A stretch of 64,000 nt of DNA from Fictibacillus enclensis (lineage in GTDB: Bacteria; Bacillota; Bacilli; Bacillales; Fictibacillaceae). The stretch spans positions 1,178,001-1,242,000 of the forward strand of contig NZ_KQ758617.1 of NCBI RefSeq assembly GCF_001457035.1, written 5' to 3'. Under the pieces are notes generated by a model. The model was not told where the DNA came from. It saw only the letters and a program-made list of their open reading frames with translations, and did not search any database. Both the position numbers and the translations under genes were made by a program. Within the stretch, counting starts at the first letter, position 1. Each line of letters opens with the position of its first letter. This document shows positions 30,689 through 42,177 of the stretch, piece after piece.

Positions 30689-32206
30689 GTGAATCAACCA
30701 GGATCAACACCTGCGAAAGATAAAGAAAAAACGACGAAGGATTATGCCAGCTATTTTCAGACAACCTATCAGCCTCCGTCATTGAAGGACGCGAAGAAAC
30801 GCGGAAAAGAACAAATTAACATCGTAAAAGATTTTGCCGTCGATGAAGACTTGAAAAAAATCGGTGCCGGCAAAAAATTCTATATCAGAACATACGGCTG
30901 CCAGATGAATGAACATGACACCGAGGTCATGGCCGGCATCCTGTCAGATATGAGTTATGAAGCAACAACAGACATGAAGGAAGCTGACTTGATTTTGCTG
31001 AACACCTGTGCCATCCGGGAAAATGCGGAAAACAAAGTGTTTGGTGAACTGGGCCACTTAAAACCGATGAAGGTTGAAAATCCCGATCTTTTAATCGGAG
31101 TGTGCGGCTGCATGTCCCAGGAAGAATCAGTCGTGAACAAGCTTCTTAAAACGTATGATCAGGTGGACATGATATTCGGTACCCATAACATCCACAGACT
31201 GCCTCAAATTGTAAAAGAAGCCTACTTTTCCAAAGAGCGTGTCGTGGAAGTGTGGTCCAAAGAGGGAGATATCGTAGAGAACCTCCCGCGTGTGCGCAAA
31301 GGCAACATTCAGGGATGGGTCAACATCATGTACGGCTGTGACAAGTTCTGTACGTACTGCATCGTTCCGTATACCCGAGGAAAGGAACGAAGCCGCCGTC
31401 CGGAGGATATTATCGAGGAAGTAAGGCACCTGGCCCGGAACGGCTATCAGGAAGTCACACTGCTCGGGCAGAACGTCAATGCGTATGGTAAAGACTTTGA
31501 GGACATAGAATACGGCCTCGGCGATCTTATGGATGAAATCCGTAAAATCGATATCCCGAGAGTCCGGTTTACTACCAGTCATCCCCGTGACTTTGATGAC
31601 CATCTGATCGAAGTGCTCGCCAAGGGAGGAAACCTTGTAGAACATATTCACCTGCCAGTCCAGCACGGGAACAGTGATATATTAAAGCTCATGGCCAGAA
31701 AATACACCCGTGAACATTTCCTTGAGCTGGCGGGCAAAATCAAGAATGCGATCCCGAATGCTTCATTTACGACAGACATTATTGTCGGGTTTCCAAACGA
31801 AACTGAAGAACAGTTTCAGGACACCTTATCTCTTGTAAAAGAAGTGGAATTTGACGCAGCCTATTCGTTCATCTACTCACCAAGGGAGGGGACACCTGCA
31901 GCGAAGATGAAGGATAATGTGCCGCATGAAGTGAAAAAGGACAGACTGCAGCGTTTGAATGCCGTCCTGAATGAAATTTCCCTCCGCAAAAACCAGGCTT
32001 ATCTTGACACGGTGGTCGAGGTACTCGTTGAAGGGGAAAGCAAGAAGAATCCGGAAGTCCTGTCCGGTCATACGGCCTCCAATAAAGTAGTAAACTTCAG
32101 AGGGCCGAAGCATTTGATTGGAAAGATTGTTAAAGTCCATATTACGGATGCAAAAACATGGACATTAAGCGGTGATCTAGCAGACGAAAAGGCGGGAGTG
32201 GTTTAA
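30689..32206 (+). CDS. miaB: tRNA-2-methylthio-N6-dimethylallyladenosine synthase
   Basis: Radical-SAM methylthiotransferase acting on A37 of tRNA. 505 residues: UPF0004 domain with three cluster cysteines ([24 protein letters not shown]), radical-SAM CxxxCxxC in [10 protein letters not shown], and a C-terminal TRAM domain. GTG start after AGGGAGG. An extended -10 element (TGTTATAAT at 30632-30640) lies about 50 bases upstream. Confidence 0.96.
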   Translation: MNQPGSTPAKDKEKTTKDYASYFQTTYQPPSLKDAKKRGKEQINIVKDFAVDEDLKKIGAGKKFYIRTYGCQMNEHDTEVMAGILSDMSYEATTDMKEADLILLNTCAIRENAENKVFGELGHLKPMKVENPDLLIGVCGCMSQEESVVNKLLKTYDQVDMIFGTHNIHRLPQIVKEAYFSKERVVEVWSKEGDIVENLPRVRKGNIQGWVNIMYGCDKFCTYCIVPYTRGKERSRRPEDIIEEVRHLARNGYQEVTLLGQNVNAYGKDFEDIEYGLGDLMDEIRKIDIPRVRFTTSHPRDFDDHLIEVLAKGGNLVEHIHLPVQHGNSDILKLMARKYTREHFLELAGKIKNAIPNASFTTDIIVGFPNETEEQFQDTLSLVKEVEFDAAYSFIYSPREGTPAAKMKDNVPHEVKKDRLQRLNAVLNEISLRKNQAYLDTVVEVLVEGESKKNPEVLSGHTASNKVVNFRGPKHLIGKIVKVHITDAKTWTLSGDLADEKAGVV

Positions 32207-32208
32207 GG

Positions 32209-32640
32209 ATGAGCTATACAAAAAGTGATATTTTAGACAAAGCAAAAGAATTGGCGGAAATGATTGCTCAAACCGAAGAAGTGGATTTTTTCAAAAGGGC
32301 GGAACAGCAAATTAATGAAAACAGCAATGTATCTACATTGGTTGCCCGGATAAAACAATTACAAAAAGAAGCCGTCAATCTTCAGCATTATGGCAAGCAT
32401 GAAGCACATAAAGAAATGGAAGCCAAGATTGACTCCCTTATGGCAGAAATGGACAGCATTCCGGTTGTTCAGGAATTCAAGCAGTCACAAGCGGATGTGA
32501 ATGACATATTACAGATGGTGTCTCATACGATTTCCAATACAGTTACCGACGAGATCATCGAATCGACCGGCGGAGACCAGTTAAAAGGAACCACCGGATC
32601 AGCTGAAAGCTGCGCAAGCGGCAGCTGCGGATGCCATTAA
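32209..32640 (+). CDS. ricA: RicA family regulator (YmcA)
   Basis: 143-residue helical protein of the Com_YlbF family; with RicF and RicT it forms the Ric complex that controls mRNA processing by RNase Y and, through it, biofilm, competence and sporulation. The C-terminus ends in a cysteine cluster (SCASGSCGCH), consistent with the iron-sulfur cluster known for the complex. Two bases after miaB, so co-transcribed. Confidence 0.9.
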   Translation: MSYTKSDILDKAKELAEMIAQTEEVDFFKRAEQQINENSNVSTLVARIKQLQKEAVNLQHYGKHEAHKEMEAKIDSLMAEMDSIPVVQEFKQSQADVNDILQMVSHTISNTVTDEIIESTGGDQLKGTTGSAESCASGSCGCH

Positions 32641-32645
32641 AGCGC

Positions 32646-32684
32646 AAGACCAGGAGAATCTGACATTCTCTTGGTCTTTTTTTT
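32646..32684 (+). terminator. Terminator after ricA
   Basis: AAGACCAGGAGAAT / ATTCTCTTGGTCTT stem with eight T. Confidence 0.92.
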
Positions 32685-32858
32685 ATGCTTTTTTAAATTT
32701 CACGTACCGTATTATTAATATAAAAATTTTAAAAAACAGGTCACCATCTGGGCATCTTACATAAACTGTATTAACGGATTCATAAAAAAATAGTTAGCAC
32801 ACTAGTCATTCGCCCTGCATAGGATGAAATGAAGATTGGAAGAGGAGGGGTTAAGTCT

Positions 32859-33431
32859 ATGGCGAACATAGATCAAGATCTGAATTACAGAGAGATAATC
32901 TGCAAAGCTGTATGCGGCAAGGGACGGAAATTCTCTCAGTCAACACATACGATCACTCCGAGTCATAAACCGACGAGCATTCTGGGAAGCTGGATCATCA
33001 ATCATACCTTTAAAGCTACCAGGTCGGCGGATGACAGCGTGACAGTGGAAGGCAGATATGATGTAAACATTTGGTATTCATACAACAATAACACGAAAAC
33101 GGAAGTATGCACGGAAACCGTGGGCTATAAGGATGAAATTATTCTGAGTACAAAAGATGAACATGCCACGGGCAAGGACCTTGATGTTTCTGCACGCTGC
33201 ATTCAGGCCCCGAACACGCTCGAATGCACCATTTCACCGAACGGCAGCCGTATGGTCATTCAGTGTGAACGGGAATTTGTGTGTGATGTGATTGGCGAAA
33301 CGAAGGTATGTGTTTATGTAAACTCCGATGCCAAGCCAGATGAGTGGGAAGATAAGGATTGGGATTACGGGCTCGACGATGAGGATGTTGAAGATATCGA
33401 CCAGTTCTTCATGGGCGAACTGGAGGAATAA
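32859..33431 (+). CDS. cotE: Spore outer-coat morphogenetic protein CotE
   Basis: 190-residue coat assembly protein with the conserved opening YREIICKAVCGKGRKFS and a very acidic C-terminal tail (about 165-190) that recruits other coat proteins. The ATG at 32859 follows AGAGGAGGGG; in-frame codons to 32829 are upstream of that site. The 218-base gap before it should hold SigE/SigK promoters; CATAAACT at 32760-32767 is a possible -10 but I could not pair it with a convincing -35. Confidence 0.93.
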   Translation: MANIDQDLNYREIICKAVCGKGRKFSQSTHTITPSHKPTSILGSWIINHTFKATRSADDSVTVEGRYDVNIWYSYNNNTKTEVCTETVGYKDEIILSTKDEHATGKDLDVSARCIQAPNTLECTISPNGSRMVIQCEREFVCDVIGETKVCVYVNSDAKPDEWEDKDWDYGLDDEDVEDIDQFFMGELEE

Positions 33432-33470
33432 AAGCACAAGGAAGAAGGGGCCTTCTTCCTTGCTTTTTTA
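33431..33470 (+). terminator. Terminator after cotE
   Basis: AAGCACAAGGAAGAAGG pairs with CCTTCTTCCTTGCTT (one bulge), followed by T6. Confidence 0.88.
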
Positions 33471-33492
33471 TTGTGGGAAAGGATTTGTTTTC

Positions 33493-33523
33493 TTGAGTCT
33501 TCGCAATCGTACTATGCTATAAT
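33493..33523 (+). promoter_or_regulatory. Probable mutS promoter
   Basis: TTGAGT and an extended -10 (TGCTATAAT) separated by 19 bases, about 40 bases before mutS. Confidence 0.5.
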
Positions 33524-33561
33524 GAACTATTGTAAAAAGTACTTAGAAGTTAGGTGAAAGC

Positions 33562-36141
33562 ATGGCCCAATATACTCCCATGATGCAGCAGTATTTAAAA
33601 ATCAAATCGTCGCACCGGGACGCTTTTTTATTTTTCAGGCTCGGTGATTTTTATGAAATGTTCTTTGAGGATGCGGTGAAGGCATCTCAGTTCCTTGAAA
33701 TTACACTGACAAGCAGAGACGGCGGAACGTCCGACCGCATTCCAATGTGCGGCGTGCCCCACCATTCTGCCGCCAACTATATTAAACAGCTCGTGGAAGC
33801 AGGCCATAAAGTGGCCATCTGCGAGCAGGTGGAAGACCCGAAAGAAGCAAAAGGAGTCGTGAAACGGGAAGTGATCCAAATCATTACACCGGGAACGGTC
33901 ATGGATCACAACCTTCTCAAAGAAACGGAAAATAATTTTATCGCCGCGGTTGCCTGCGGCGAGGAAGAATACAGCATTGTGTTGAATGACTTGTCCACCG
34001 GTGAACTGAAAGGCTATCAGTTCAGGGGAGACTCCACTATGCTGCTTCAGGAGGTACAAGCCCTTCATGCACGGGAAGTTATATCGTCGGCTCCGGTTTA
34101 TGAAGAGATTGCCGAACCACTCCGGCTTCGTTATCAGATCACAAGCTCCATTCAGGATGAGGGGGAAGTACCCGATCCCTTTGCGCATTTACTCGGGGAA
34201 AATGAAAGTCCGCTTCTGAAGGAAGCATGCGGACGTTTGTTTCACTATTTGCTGCACACCCAAAAACGGGCATTGGATCATATTCAGCCGGTCAGTGTTC
34301 AGCATCTTAATGAATACATGAAGCTAGACAGCTTCTCGAAACGAAACCTGGAGCTGGTGGAAACGAACAGGGCAAAAGGCAAGAAAGGTTCTTTGTTATG
34401 GCTTCTTGACCGTACAGTAACAGGGATGGGAAGCCGAAGACTGAAACAATGGATTGAACAGCCTCTGCTTATACCAGAACGGATCAAACAGCGGCTTGGG
34501 GTAGTGGAAGAACTGATGCAGGAATTTTTCGTCCGGCAGGAGCTTCGCGACCAGCTAAAAAAAGTGTATGACCTGGAGCGGCTGGCAGGAAAAGTGTCGT
34601 TCGGGAACATTACAGCACGCGACCTGATTCAATTAAAGCATACGCTTGGAAGCGTGCCGGGAATCAAACAGAGTCTTTCACAGCTGAAAAATCCATACAG
34701 CCTCGAGATTTCATATAAGATGGATTTGCACGAAGATTTATTTGACTATCTTGAGCGTTCGCTGCATGACGATCCCCCTCTCTCTATCAAAGAAGGAGGA
34801 ATCATTAAAGATGGTTACCATGAAGAACTGGATACATATCGGGATGCCAGTGTGAACGGAAAAGCATGGATTGCTTCCCTTGAACAAAGAGAACGAAATG
34901 AAACGGGAATCAAATCTCTAAAGATCGGCTACAACCGGATCTTTGGATATTTTATAGAAATTACCCGGTCCAACCTTTCGCTGATCCCGGAAGGCCGCTA
35001 TGAGCGAAAGCAGACGCTTGCCAATGCTGAGCGGTTTGTTACACCGGATCTTAAAGAAAAAGAGCGTCTTATTCTTGAAGCTGAGGAAAAGATGGTTGCG
35101 CTCGAATATGATTTGTTTTTACAGGTAAGAGAACACGTAAAAGGCTATATCCAGTCCCTTCAGGAGCTGGCCAAACAGCTTAGTGAAATTGACGTCCTTC
35201 AGGCGTTTGCCACAGTCAGTGAGGAGCAGCGCTATGTGAAGCCGGTTATTTCAGATTCCAACCACGTGGAAATCATCAACGGCCGCCATCCGGTGGTGGA
35301 AAAGGTGATGGACGCCCAAGAGTACGTGCCCAATGATATCAGTTTAAACTCCGATCGGTCCATGCTGCTGATAACAGGACCGAACATGGCCGGGAAAAGC
35401 ACGTACATGAGACAGCTGGCATTGACCGCCATCATGATGCAGATCGGCTGCTTCGTACCAGCCGATCAGGCAGAGCTCCCGCTTTTCGACCAAATTTTCA
35501 CCCGGATTGGAGCGGCGGATGACCTGGTAGGCGGACAAAGTACATTTATGGTGGAAATGCTTGAAACGCGGTACGCCTTGAAAAAAGCAACGAGAGAAAG
35601 CCTCATTCTGCTGGATGAAATCGGAAGAGGAACATCTACCTATGACGGAATGGCCCTGGCACAGTCCATCGTTGAATACATTCATCACCATATCGGAGCC
35701 AAGACGCTGTTTTCCACCCATTATCATGAATTGACCGTACTGGAATCCGAACTTGATTCATTGAAAAACGTGTATGTGTCAGCGATTGAGGAGCAAGGGA
35801 AATTGGTGTTCCTTCATAAAGTTATCGATGGCCAAGCCGACAAAAGCTTTGGTATTCATGTCGCGCAGCTGGCAGAATTGCCAACAGGCGTCATCGAACG
35901 GGCGAAAGAAATTTTGCTGGATTTCGAATCCTTCGACCATTCTCCTAAAAAAGCAGTAAAAGAGATTGATAAGGTAGCGGAAGAGGACACCCAGCTAAGC
36001 CTGTTTGCTGAAGAACCCCATTCCGGCAAAAAGAGGGAAACTTCAGTGGTGGAGCAAGAGTTGAAATCTCTTAATCTCTTGGAGATGACACCTCTCGATG
36101 CAATGAATGCGTTGTTTAACCTGCAAAAGAAAGTAAAATAA
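33562..36141 (+). CDS. mutS: DNA mismatch repair protein MutS
   Basis: Mismatch-recognition ATPase. 859 residues, with the mismatch-reading FYEMF element near the N-terminus (about 31-35), clamp and lever regions, and the ABC-type ATPase with Walker [10 protein letters not shown] (about 604-612) and Walker [13 protein letters not shown]. The C-terminus has a QLSLF beta-clamp-type motif. Followed after 13 bases by mutL. Confidence 0.97.
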   Translation: MAQYTPMMQQYLKIKSSHRDAFLFFRLGDFYEMFFEDAVKASQFLEITLTSRDGGTSDRIPMCGVPHHSAANYIKQLVEAGHKVAICEQVEDPKEAKGVVKREVIQIITPGTVMDHNLLKETENNFIAAVACGEEEYSIVLNDLSTGELKGYQFRGDSTMLLQEVQALHAREVISSAPVYEEIAEPLRLRYQITSSIQDEGEVPDPFAHLLGENESPLLKEACGRLFHYLLHTQKRALDHIQPVSVQHLNEYMKLDSFSKRNLELVETNRAKGKKGSLLWLLDRTVTGMGSRRLKQWIEQPLLIPERIKQRLGVVEELMQEFFVRQELRDQLKKVYDLERLAGKVSFGNITARDLIQLKHTLGSVPGIKQSLSQLKNPYSLEISYKMDLHEDLFDYLERSLHDDPPLSIKEGGIIKDGYHEELDTYRDASVNGKAWIASLEQRERNETGIKSLKIGYNRIFGYFIEITRSNLSLIPEGRYERKQTLANAERFVTPDLKEKERLILEAEEKMVALEYDLFLQVREHVKGYIQSLQELAKQLSEIDVLQAFATVSEEQRYVKPVISDSNHVEIINGRHPVVEKVMDAQEYVPNDISLNSDRSMLLITGPNMAGKSTYMRQLALTAIMMQIGCFVPADQAELPLFDQIFTRIGAADDLVGGQSTFMVEMLETRYALKKATRESLILLDEIGRGTSTYDGMALAQSIVEYIHHHIGAKTLFSTHYHELTVLESELDSLKNVYVSAIEEQGKLVFLHKVIDGQADKSFGIHVAQLAELPTGVIERAKEILLDFESFDHSPKKAVKEIDKVAEEDTQLSLFAEEPHSGKKRETSVVEQELKSLNLLEMTPLDAMNALFNLQKKVK

Positions 36142-36154
36142 AGGAGACGATCAA

Positions 36155-38077
36155 GTGGGAAAAATTATCCAACTGGACGATCACCTATCCAATAAAATTG
36201 CGGCGGGTGAGGTCGTTGAGCGTCCTGCATCAGTCGTGAAGGAACTTGTGGAAAATTCAATCGATGCACACTCTACCCGCATTGAAATCGAACTGGAAGA
36301 GGGAGGACTCTCTCTCATTCGGATCATTGACAATGGGGACGGCATTGAACCCGAGGACTGCAAGCTTGCCTTCAGCCGGCACGCCACGAGTAAAATAAAA
36401 GAAGAGCAGGACCTGTTTCAGATCCGCACAATGGGCTTTCGTGGAGAAGCGTTGCCCTCCATCGCTTCTGTTTCCCATATGGAAATGAGTACAGGAACAG
36501 GAAATGGACCGGGGACAACACTGGTGCTGGTAAATGGAGAGGTTCAGTCTCTTTCTTCCACTAACGCGAGAAAAGGAACTGACATTACCGTCCGCCATTT
36601 ATTTTATAATACACCGGCCAGACTGAAGCACATGAAGACGATCAATACAGAGCTTGGAAACATTTCAGATGTGATCAACCGGCTGGCGATGGGCCATCCG
36701 GAAGTCTCATTCCGACTGCGCCATAATGGACGCGATATATTAAACACGAATGGCAACGGGAATGTGTTAAATGTCATCGCAGCCGTTTACGGAATGAACG
36801 TTGCCAGAAACATGGTCCCGGTGTCCGCCAAATCCCTGGACTATGAAATCAATGGTTATATTGCAAAACCGGAAATAACAAGAGCTTCAAGAAATTATGT
36901 TTCCTTGTTCATGAACGGCCGATATATTAAAAATTACCATGTCCAGCGTGCCATCCAGCAGGCGTATCATACACTCTTGCCGATTGGCAGGCATCCGGTT
37001 GTTTCTCTGTCCATCACAATGGACCCGTCCATTATTGATGTAAACGTTCATCCTTCCAAGCTGGAAGCCAGGTTGAGCAAAGAACCGGAGCTCACCGGTC
37101 TCATTGAAGAAGAAGTGAGAAACGTACTCCGGTCCCTCAGGCTGATTCCCGAACCGGTGAGGATTGAACAGAAACCGCAAAAGGATTACTCAGAACAAGG
37201 ATCCTTTTCGTTCGAACACCGGTTATCTTCTCCGGAGAACACGAACACCATCACTGAAGAAGCAGATGCTCCAAAAAAGGCTCAAGTATGGAACGGAACT
37301 GCAAAGCTGCAGGAAGAACCAGCAGGTTTCAGCCCGGTCCAGCCGGCCACAATCCCGGCATTCGACTCCATTTCTAAGGTGGAAAAGGCTTCAGAAGCAG
37401 ACATCCTTGAAGAACCATTTATACAGGAAGAAGCACCCTCATTTGAACCGGAACCAGTGGTAAAGCCAAAGGAACAACCGGAGGAAAAGATTGAAAAAAT
37501 CCCTGTCATGTATCCGATCGGGCAAATGCATGGAACCTATATCATTGCTCAGAATGAAGAAGGCATGTATCTTATCGACCAGCATGCGGCACAGGAACGG
37601 ATCAAATATGAATTTTTCAGAGAAAAAGTAGGACAGGTCGCATCAGAGCTGCAGGAGCTGATGATCCCGCTAACCTTTCAGTTTACAAGCAAAGAAGCGC
37701 TGACGATTAATGACAACCTTGAAGCTCTTGAGCAGGTGGGTGTTTTTCTTGAACCCTTCGGATCGGGTACATTCATTGTTAAAGCTCACCCTCAATGGTT
37801 TCCTTCAGGCTATGAACAGGAAAGCATTGAAGACCTTATCGGTCAGGTATTAAAAGATAAAAAGGCGGATATTAAAAAATTACGTGAAAAAGCAGCGATT
37901 ATGATGTCGTGCAAAGGCTCCATTAAAGCCAATCATCATCTGCGCAATGATGAAATATTCTCGCTGCTTGAGACACTCCGAAAGAGTGAAGATCCTTATA
38001 CATGTCCACATGGCCGGCCAATCATCGTGCACTTTTCAACCTATGAAATGGAAAAGATGTTTAAGCGCGTCATGTAA
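36155..38077 (+). CDS. mutL: DNA mismatch repair endonuclease MutL
   Basis: 640 residues: GHKL ATPase with [15 protein letters not shown] and GFRGEAL, a proline/glutamate-rich linker (about 340-440), and a C-terminal endonuclease domain with [12 protein letters not shown], the DQHA(X)2E(X)4E nicking motif of non-methyl-directed MutL proteins. This supports nicking-type repair without MutH. GTG start after AAGGAGA. Confidence 0.96.
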   Translation: MGKIIQLDDHLSNKIAAGEVVERPASVVKELVENSIDAHSTRIEIELEEGGLSLIRIIDNGDGIEPEDCKLAFSRHATSKIKEEQDLFQIRTMGFRGEALPSIASVSHMEMSTGTGNGPGTTLVLVNGEVQSLSSTNARKGTDITVRHLFYNTPARLKHMKTINTELGNISDVINRLAMGHPEVSFRLRHNGRDILNTNGNGNVLNVIAAVYGMNVARNMVPVSAKSLDYEINGYIAKPEITRASRNYVSLFMNGRYIKNYHVQRAIQQAYHTLLPIGRHPVVSLSITMDPSIIDVNVHPSKLEARLSKEPELTGLIEEEVRNVLRSLRLIPEPVRIEQKPQKDYSEQGSFSFEHRLSSPENTNTITEEADAPKKAQVWNGTAKLQEEPAGFSPVQPATIPAFDSISKVEKASEADILEEPFIQEEAPSFEPEPVVKPKEQPEEKIEKIPVMYPIGQMHGTYIIAQNEEGMYLIDQHAAQERIKYEFFREKVGQVASELQELMIPLTFQFTSKEALTINDNLEALEQVGVFLEPFGSGTFIVKAHPQWFPSGYEQESIEDLIGQVLKDKKADIKKLREKAAIMMSCKGSIKANHHLRNDEIFSLLETLRKSEDPYTCPHGRPIIVHFSTYEMEKMFKRVM

Positions 38078-38081
38078 TCCC

Positions 38082-38119
38082 AAAAACCGGTGCTTCATTT
38101 ATAAAGGCACCGGTTTTTT
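38082..38119 (+). terminator. Terminator after mutL
   Basis: AAAACCGGTGC / GCACCGGTTTT stem with T6. Confidence 0.92.
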
Positions 38120-38200
38120 ACCCTTTTGGTTTTTTGTGAGTTTTCGTATATGATAGGAAGAAACAGAGTTAAAATCAATTGATGATTGATAGGAGTTTTT

Positions 38201-39166
38201 ATGAAAGAACGATTGATTGTAATTGTCGGTCCCACGGCGGTCGGTAAAACAAAAACCGGAATAGAACTGGCTAAAGCGTTGAACGGTGAGGTGATCAGCG
38301 GGGATTCCATGCAGATCTACAGGGGCATGGACATCGGGACGGCGAAAATTTCAAAAGATGAGATGGAAGGTATTCCGCATCACCTGATTGATATAAAAGA
38401 TCCATGTGATTCTTTTTCTGCGGCAGAATTCCAGGATCGGGCTAAAACCTGTATTACGGATATCAACAAGCGCGGTAAATTGCCCATTATTGTCGGGGGC
38501 ACCGGGTTGTATATCCGTTCGGTCACCCATAAATATATGTTTTCAACCGCATCCGGCGATGAACATTACCGCGAAAAGCTTGAGGATCTGCATTCAGAAA
38601 AAGGCGCGGACTGGCTATACGCCATTTTGCAGGAAAAAGATCCGGAGAGTGCAACTCGCATCCATCCAAACAATGTGAGAAGGGTAATCCGTGCGCTTGA
38701 AATCTATCATGTAACAGGAAAAACGATGACAGAGACCCTCAAGGAGCAGGAACAATCTCAAGAGAGTCCTTACGATTTACGCTTAATCGGACTTTCGATG
38801 GAACGCAGCCTGTTGTATAAACGAATCAATGAACGTGTGGATCAAATGATGTCCCAGGGACTCTTGGCAGAAGCGGAGCGTTTATATCGAGAAGGGGTCC
38901 GGGACTGCCAATCGGTTCAGGCAATCGGCTATAAAGAGATCTATGAATATCTTGATGGGCGTATGACGTTAGAAGAAGCTGTCGAACTTCTGAAGCGGAA
39001 TTCTAGACGATATGCCAAGCGCCAGTACACCTGGTTCAGAAATCAAATGGATGTTCAATGGTTTGATATGTCCGCTTTAAACTTTTACGAGAAATTTAAT
39101 GAAATCAGATTATTTGTAGAAGGAAAAGAAAAGAACTTGTCGAATGACTATTCTAATGGCAAATGA
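38201..39166 (+). CDS. miaA: tRNA dimethylallyltransferase
   Basis: Prenylates A37 of tRNAs reading UNN codons, the step before MiaB. 321 residues with the P-loop [28 protein letters not shown] and [10 protein letters not shown]. The ATG at 38201 has TAGGAG eight bases upstream. The gene ends 13 bases before the hfq start. Confidence 0.96.
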   Translation: MKERLIVIVGPTAVGKTKTGIELAKALNGEVISGDSMQIYRGMDIGTAKISKDEMEGIPHHLIDIKDPCDSFSAAEFQDRAKTCITDINKRGKLPIIVGGTGLYIRSVTHKYMFSTASGDEHYREKLEDLHSEKGADWLYAILQEKDPESATRIHPNNVRRVIRALEIYHVTGKTMTETLKEQEQSQESPYDLRLIGLSMERSLLYKRINERVDQMMSQGLLAEAERLYREGVRDCQSVQAIGYKEIYEYLDGRMTLEEAVELLKRNSRRYAKRQYTWFRNQMDVQWFDMSALNFYEKFNEIRLFVEGKEKNLSNDYSNGK

Positions 39167-39179
39167 GGAGGACGTATAC

Positions 39180-39407
39180 ATGAAGCAAGCGATCAATATC
39201 CAGGATCAGTATTTGAACCAATTACGACGAGAAAATATCTATGTGACTGTATATTTACTAAATGGTTTTCAACTTAAAGGGCTGGTGAAAGGGTTCGATA
39301 ACTTTACGGTCATCCTGGAATCAGAAGGAAAACAACACTTAATATACAAACATGCCATCTCAACTTTCACACCTCATCGTCCGGTGGAGCTGCCGGCTGA
39401 AAATTGA
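39180..39407 (+). CDS. hfq: RNA chaperone Hfq
   Basis: 75-residue Sm-like RNA-binding ring protein with Sm1 ([19 protein letters not shown]) and Sm2 (YKHAIST). The ATG at 39180 follows GAGGAGG; in-frame codons upstream overlap miaA and are not part of the family. Confidence 0.97.
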   Translation: MKQAINIQDQYLNQLRRENIYVTVYLLNGFQLKGLVKGFDNFTVILESEGKQHLIYKHAISTFTPHRPVELPAEN

Positions 39408-39430
39408 TACATAGGTACGTTGGGAACTGA

Positions 39431-39468
39431 AAAAAAAACCTTGCTGAACGTTCAGCAAGGTTTTTTTA
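39431..39468. terminator. Bidirectional terminator between hfq and the recombinase-like gene
   Basis: AAACCTTGCTGAA / TTCAGCAAGGTTT perfect stem between A8 and T7 runs. Confidence 0.93.
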
Positions 39469-40443
39469 TGTTGGTATGGCCTGAAGATAATCATAGTATC
39501 TGCGGAGGCTTAGGGGAGATTTGAATCCGTATTTGGTTTTCATGATTTCAAAATCAAGTCCTGCCTTTACATCATTCAGAATGCACGTTCTCCTCAGATG
39601 CTGCGCCGATATCCCCTTGCGCAAACCGGATCTTTGGATTTCAAGCCGGATCATTTTTTGTACCGCAATCTGGGTGAGCGGTTTTGGGGAACGTGTTTTG
39701 TATACCCAGCGGTAGGTTCCCCGCTGATAGTCAAAAGCGGCCAGGAAGTGGTCGTTGGAATACCATGCCGGACGAACGGCCTGTGGAATGGTCTCATAAT
39801 AAGAATAAAGCAACATCTGGTCATTTTTCTCTAATGGTATGTCTCGGGTAAGGCTCGTTTCTGACGGAACATGAACATACCCTTTTGTGAAGTTGATATG
39901 TTTCATTCTGAGTGATGTGAGCTCATGCAGGGTTAATCCATAGTAGGCAAGCAACGTAATAATCGACTGGTTGCGGTCGATCAGCATGTGACGGTATTTT
40001 TGCTGATTTTCCGTTAAGCCCTCATACGAACGCACGGTTTCAAACAGCCGCTGGAGCTCTTCCTTTGTGATAAAGTCCTCTTCCGTAAAAAAAGGATCAT
40101 CCTTAGGACCGATTTGAACGCCGTTTACCGGATTGAAAGAAAGGTTCCCTAAAGCGATCTGAAACTGGACGAGCTGCTTGAGCACTGTCAATACACGCTG
40201 AAGAGTGCGAAGCGAATAGTGGCGCTCGTTCATTAAAAAATCAAAATACAATTGAAAGTCTCTGGTTTGCAGTGACTGAAAGGCTGAAAAGCTGTCCTCT
40301 TTTTTGACGACACGCATCCATGCCAAAAAGTCATTCATATCATAAAAATATCGCCTGATGGTACTTTCCTGTCTGCCTTTCTTCTCCAATGCTTCTAAAT
40401 AAACAGCCGAATAGTTCGGCAAGGAATCGATAAGCGGGAACAT
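39466..40443 (-). CDS. Degenerate tyrosine recombinase-like protein (Xer family)
   Basis: 325 residues with an N-terminal SAM-like core-binding domain (about 5-105) and a C-terminal integrase fold. The usual R-K-H-R-H-Y catalytic set is largely missing: the GLRxxEL arginine is threonine (GLTLHEL), the HxLRH motif reads QHLRR (first His to Gln, last His to Arg), and the LGH histidine is phenylalanine (YGFKS). One Arg and the C-terminal Tyr (RRYYDYL) remain. The frame is intact, so it is not simple decay; a DNA-binding role is possible. No element ends or att sites were seen beside it. Confidence 0.8.
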   Translation of the reverse strand: MFPLIDSLPNYSAVYLEALEKKGRQESTIRRYFYDMNDFLAWMRVVKKEDSFSAFQSLQTRDFQLYFDFLMNERHYSLRTLQRVLTVLKQLVQFQIALGNLSFNPVNGVQIGPKDDPFFTEEDFITKEELQRLFETVRSYEGLTENQQKYRHMLIDRNQSIITLLAYYGLTLHELTSLRMKHINFTKGYVHVPSETSLTRDIPLEKNDQMLLYSYYETIPQAVRPAWYSNDHFLAAFDYQRGTYRWVYKTRSPKPLTQIAVQKMIRLEIQRSGLRKGISAQHLRRTCILNDVKAGLDFEIMKTKYGFKSPLSLRRYYDYLQAIPT

Positions 40444-40572
40444 AGCAACCTCCGTATGGCGTTTTTTTCATTATACCAATACTTACCTCCAAGGGCACAT
40501 ATTAACAAAATGAATATTTGCGTGTGGAAGATTGAACACTAACCCTAACAATGAAAAAGAGAGGGTTATTCC

Positions 40573-41148
40573 ATGCGAAACTATTTGCTAGTCATTGGAG
40601 CGGTGATCATGATTTCGGGCTGTTCAGAACAAGAACTGGATCTGGACCAAGATAAAAACTACAAGGCACCAACGAAGGTCAACATGAAGAAATTGCCGAA
40701 CTCCCAAAATGATGCTCCCAATGTGAATGAAAAAAACTATGAGGCGAAAAATGCGAAGGAAATTCATGATCTGGCAGTAACCGTGCCAGGGGTAAAACAG
40801 GCAGATGTCATTGTGAGCGGCATTTATACACTCGTGGGAATTACGCCCGAGAAACAACTTTCTCAGGAACAAAAGGATCGGCTGCGGCTGAAGGTCTACC
40901 AGAGCATCAAGGGAAATGAGCACGGAAAGAATGCTGCGATTACAGCTGATCCCGCACTTATTAAGGAAATGAGGGGGATTCAGCGCAAAATTGATGATGG
41001 CGATACGCTGAATACGGATGATGTATACAATAGGCTGGGGATTTTAATCGGCAAAATTATCCCGCCGTCCAATCAGGCAAAGAAAAACGAACAAAAAGAT
41101 ATGGACCGGATGAAGCGCAACAATCAGGGGAGGCAAGTGTACGAATAA
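40573..41148 (+). CDS. YhcN/YlaJ-family sporulation lipoprotein
   Basis: 191 residues with a short signal peptide and lipobox ISGC (Cys17), then the YhcN/YlaJ domain (AKEIHDLAVTVPGVKQADVIV). Members of this family are found in forespore or spore inner membrane and affect germination or outgrowth. Ribosome site AGAGAGGG. Monocistronic. Confidence 0.82.
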   Translation: MRNYLLVIGAVIMISGCSEQELDLDQDKNYKAPTKVNMKKLPNSQNDAPNVNEKNYEAKNAKEIHDLAVTVPGVKQADVIVSGIYTLVGITPEKQLSQEQKDRLRLKVYQSIKGNEHGKNAAITADPALIKEMRGIQRKIDDGDTLNTDDVYNRLGILIGKIIPPSNQAKKNEQKDMDRMKRNNQGRQVYE

Positions 41149-41178
41149 AACTATTTCCCGGAGAAGCGCAGAAAATGA

Positions 41179-41250
41179 CAAAAACCCCTAAACTTTTTCA
41201 TAAAAGTTTGAGGGGTTTTTGTCAATTATTGAAAAAGTTTAGGGATTTTT
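41179..41250. terminator. Three-armed convergent terminator
   Basis: Arms AAACCCCTAAACTTTTT (41181-41198), AAAAGTTTGAGGGGTTTTT (41203-41221) and GAAAAAGTTTAGGGATTTTT (41231-41250): the first can pair with either of the other two. It ends the lipoprotein gene on the plus strand and the YitT gene on the minus strand. Confidence 0.75.
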
Positions 41251-41253
41251 CGA

Positions 41254-41865
41254 TTAAAGAGAAGCTTCGACCGGAATATTATTTTCGTCCGATTTAGCCC
41301 CCTGCTGCGGTTTGAACTTACCGGCAAGGAAACTTGCAATCGTTATAGTGATCACGGAATAGAGTGCGTTCACCATTCCGACCATCAATGAGGCGGACAA
41401 AACAATAAGAAAATCGGTAATGAACAGTGTCTTTCCGCGATTGATGGAAAGATGCTGATCCATATAAACGGCCAAAATGTGGATGCCTCCAAGAGAAGCT
41501 CCGTTATTGAGGACGAGCACCACTCCGCTTCCAATGATCAATCCAGCTGCAACAGCAATAAATATCGGATGGACACCATTTGTCGGAGCAATCTTCAAAA
41601 AGCCGCTGAGGATGGAAATCAGAGAGATGCAAAGCAATGTGTAAACAGAAAACAATATTCCCAATCTTTTTACCGATAAAATAAAGAAGGGAAGGTTAAT
41701 CATAAAAAACCAAACGCCCCAGGAAATCCCCGTTGAAAAGGTTAATAAAGTAGAGATGCCAGCTGTGCCCCCAAACGTGAGATGGGAAATGGTCAGCAGC
41801 TTTGTCCCGAAAGCGGTTAAAAACAATCCGGTAATCACTAGTAAAGCCTTTTTGATAAAATACAT
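41254..41865 (-). CDS. YitT-family membrane protein
   Basis: About 203 residues with five to six membrane segments and the YitT_membrane signature GGTAGISTLL and NNGASLGGIHILAVY. The start ATG at 41865 lies nine bases from AAAGGA; the ATG at 41871 is too close. It lacks the C-terminal DUF2179 domain present in longer YitT proteins. Function unknown. Confidence 0.8.
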   Translation of the reverse strand: MYFIKKALLVITGLFLTAFGTKLLTISHLTFGGTAGISTLLTFSTGISWGVWFFMINLPFFILSVKRLGILFSVYTLLCISLISILSGFLKIAPTNGVHPIFIAVAAGLIIGSGVVLVLNNGASLGGIHILAVYMDQHLSINRGKTLFITDFLIVLSASLMVGMVNALYSVITITIASFLAGKFKPQQGAKSDENNIPVEASL

Positions 41866-42177
41866 TTTCATCGTTCCTTTATTCGCAACTAACTTCAACA
41901 ATAAGATAGCTAGAAATATTAGTCAATACATTATTTCGTTTAAATATACATTGAAATTTCAGAAAATACTGTTTATCTGAACATTTATAGCGTGCTTGTT
42001 GTATAAAAATACGAAATTATTTATAAAGATTAAGGGATTCCGAGTTGTTCTCCAAGCCCGTATAATTGCCACTCTCAAGAATACATTAGAATGAGGGCAG
42101 GAAAAGATAGGCATTTGTCACCCATAAACAATGTCATGCGTATATTAATTCTAGACAGCTAAAGAGAGGTGAATCTC

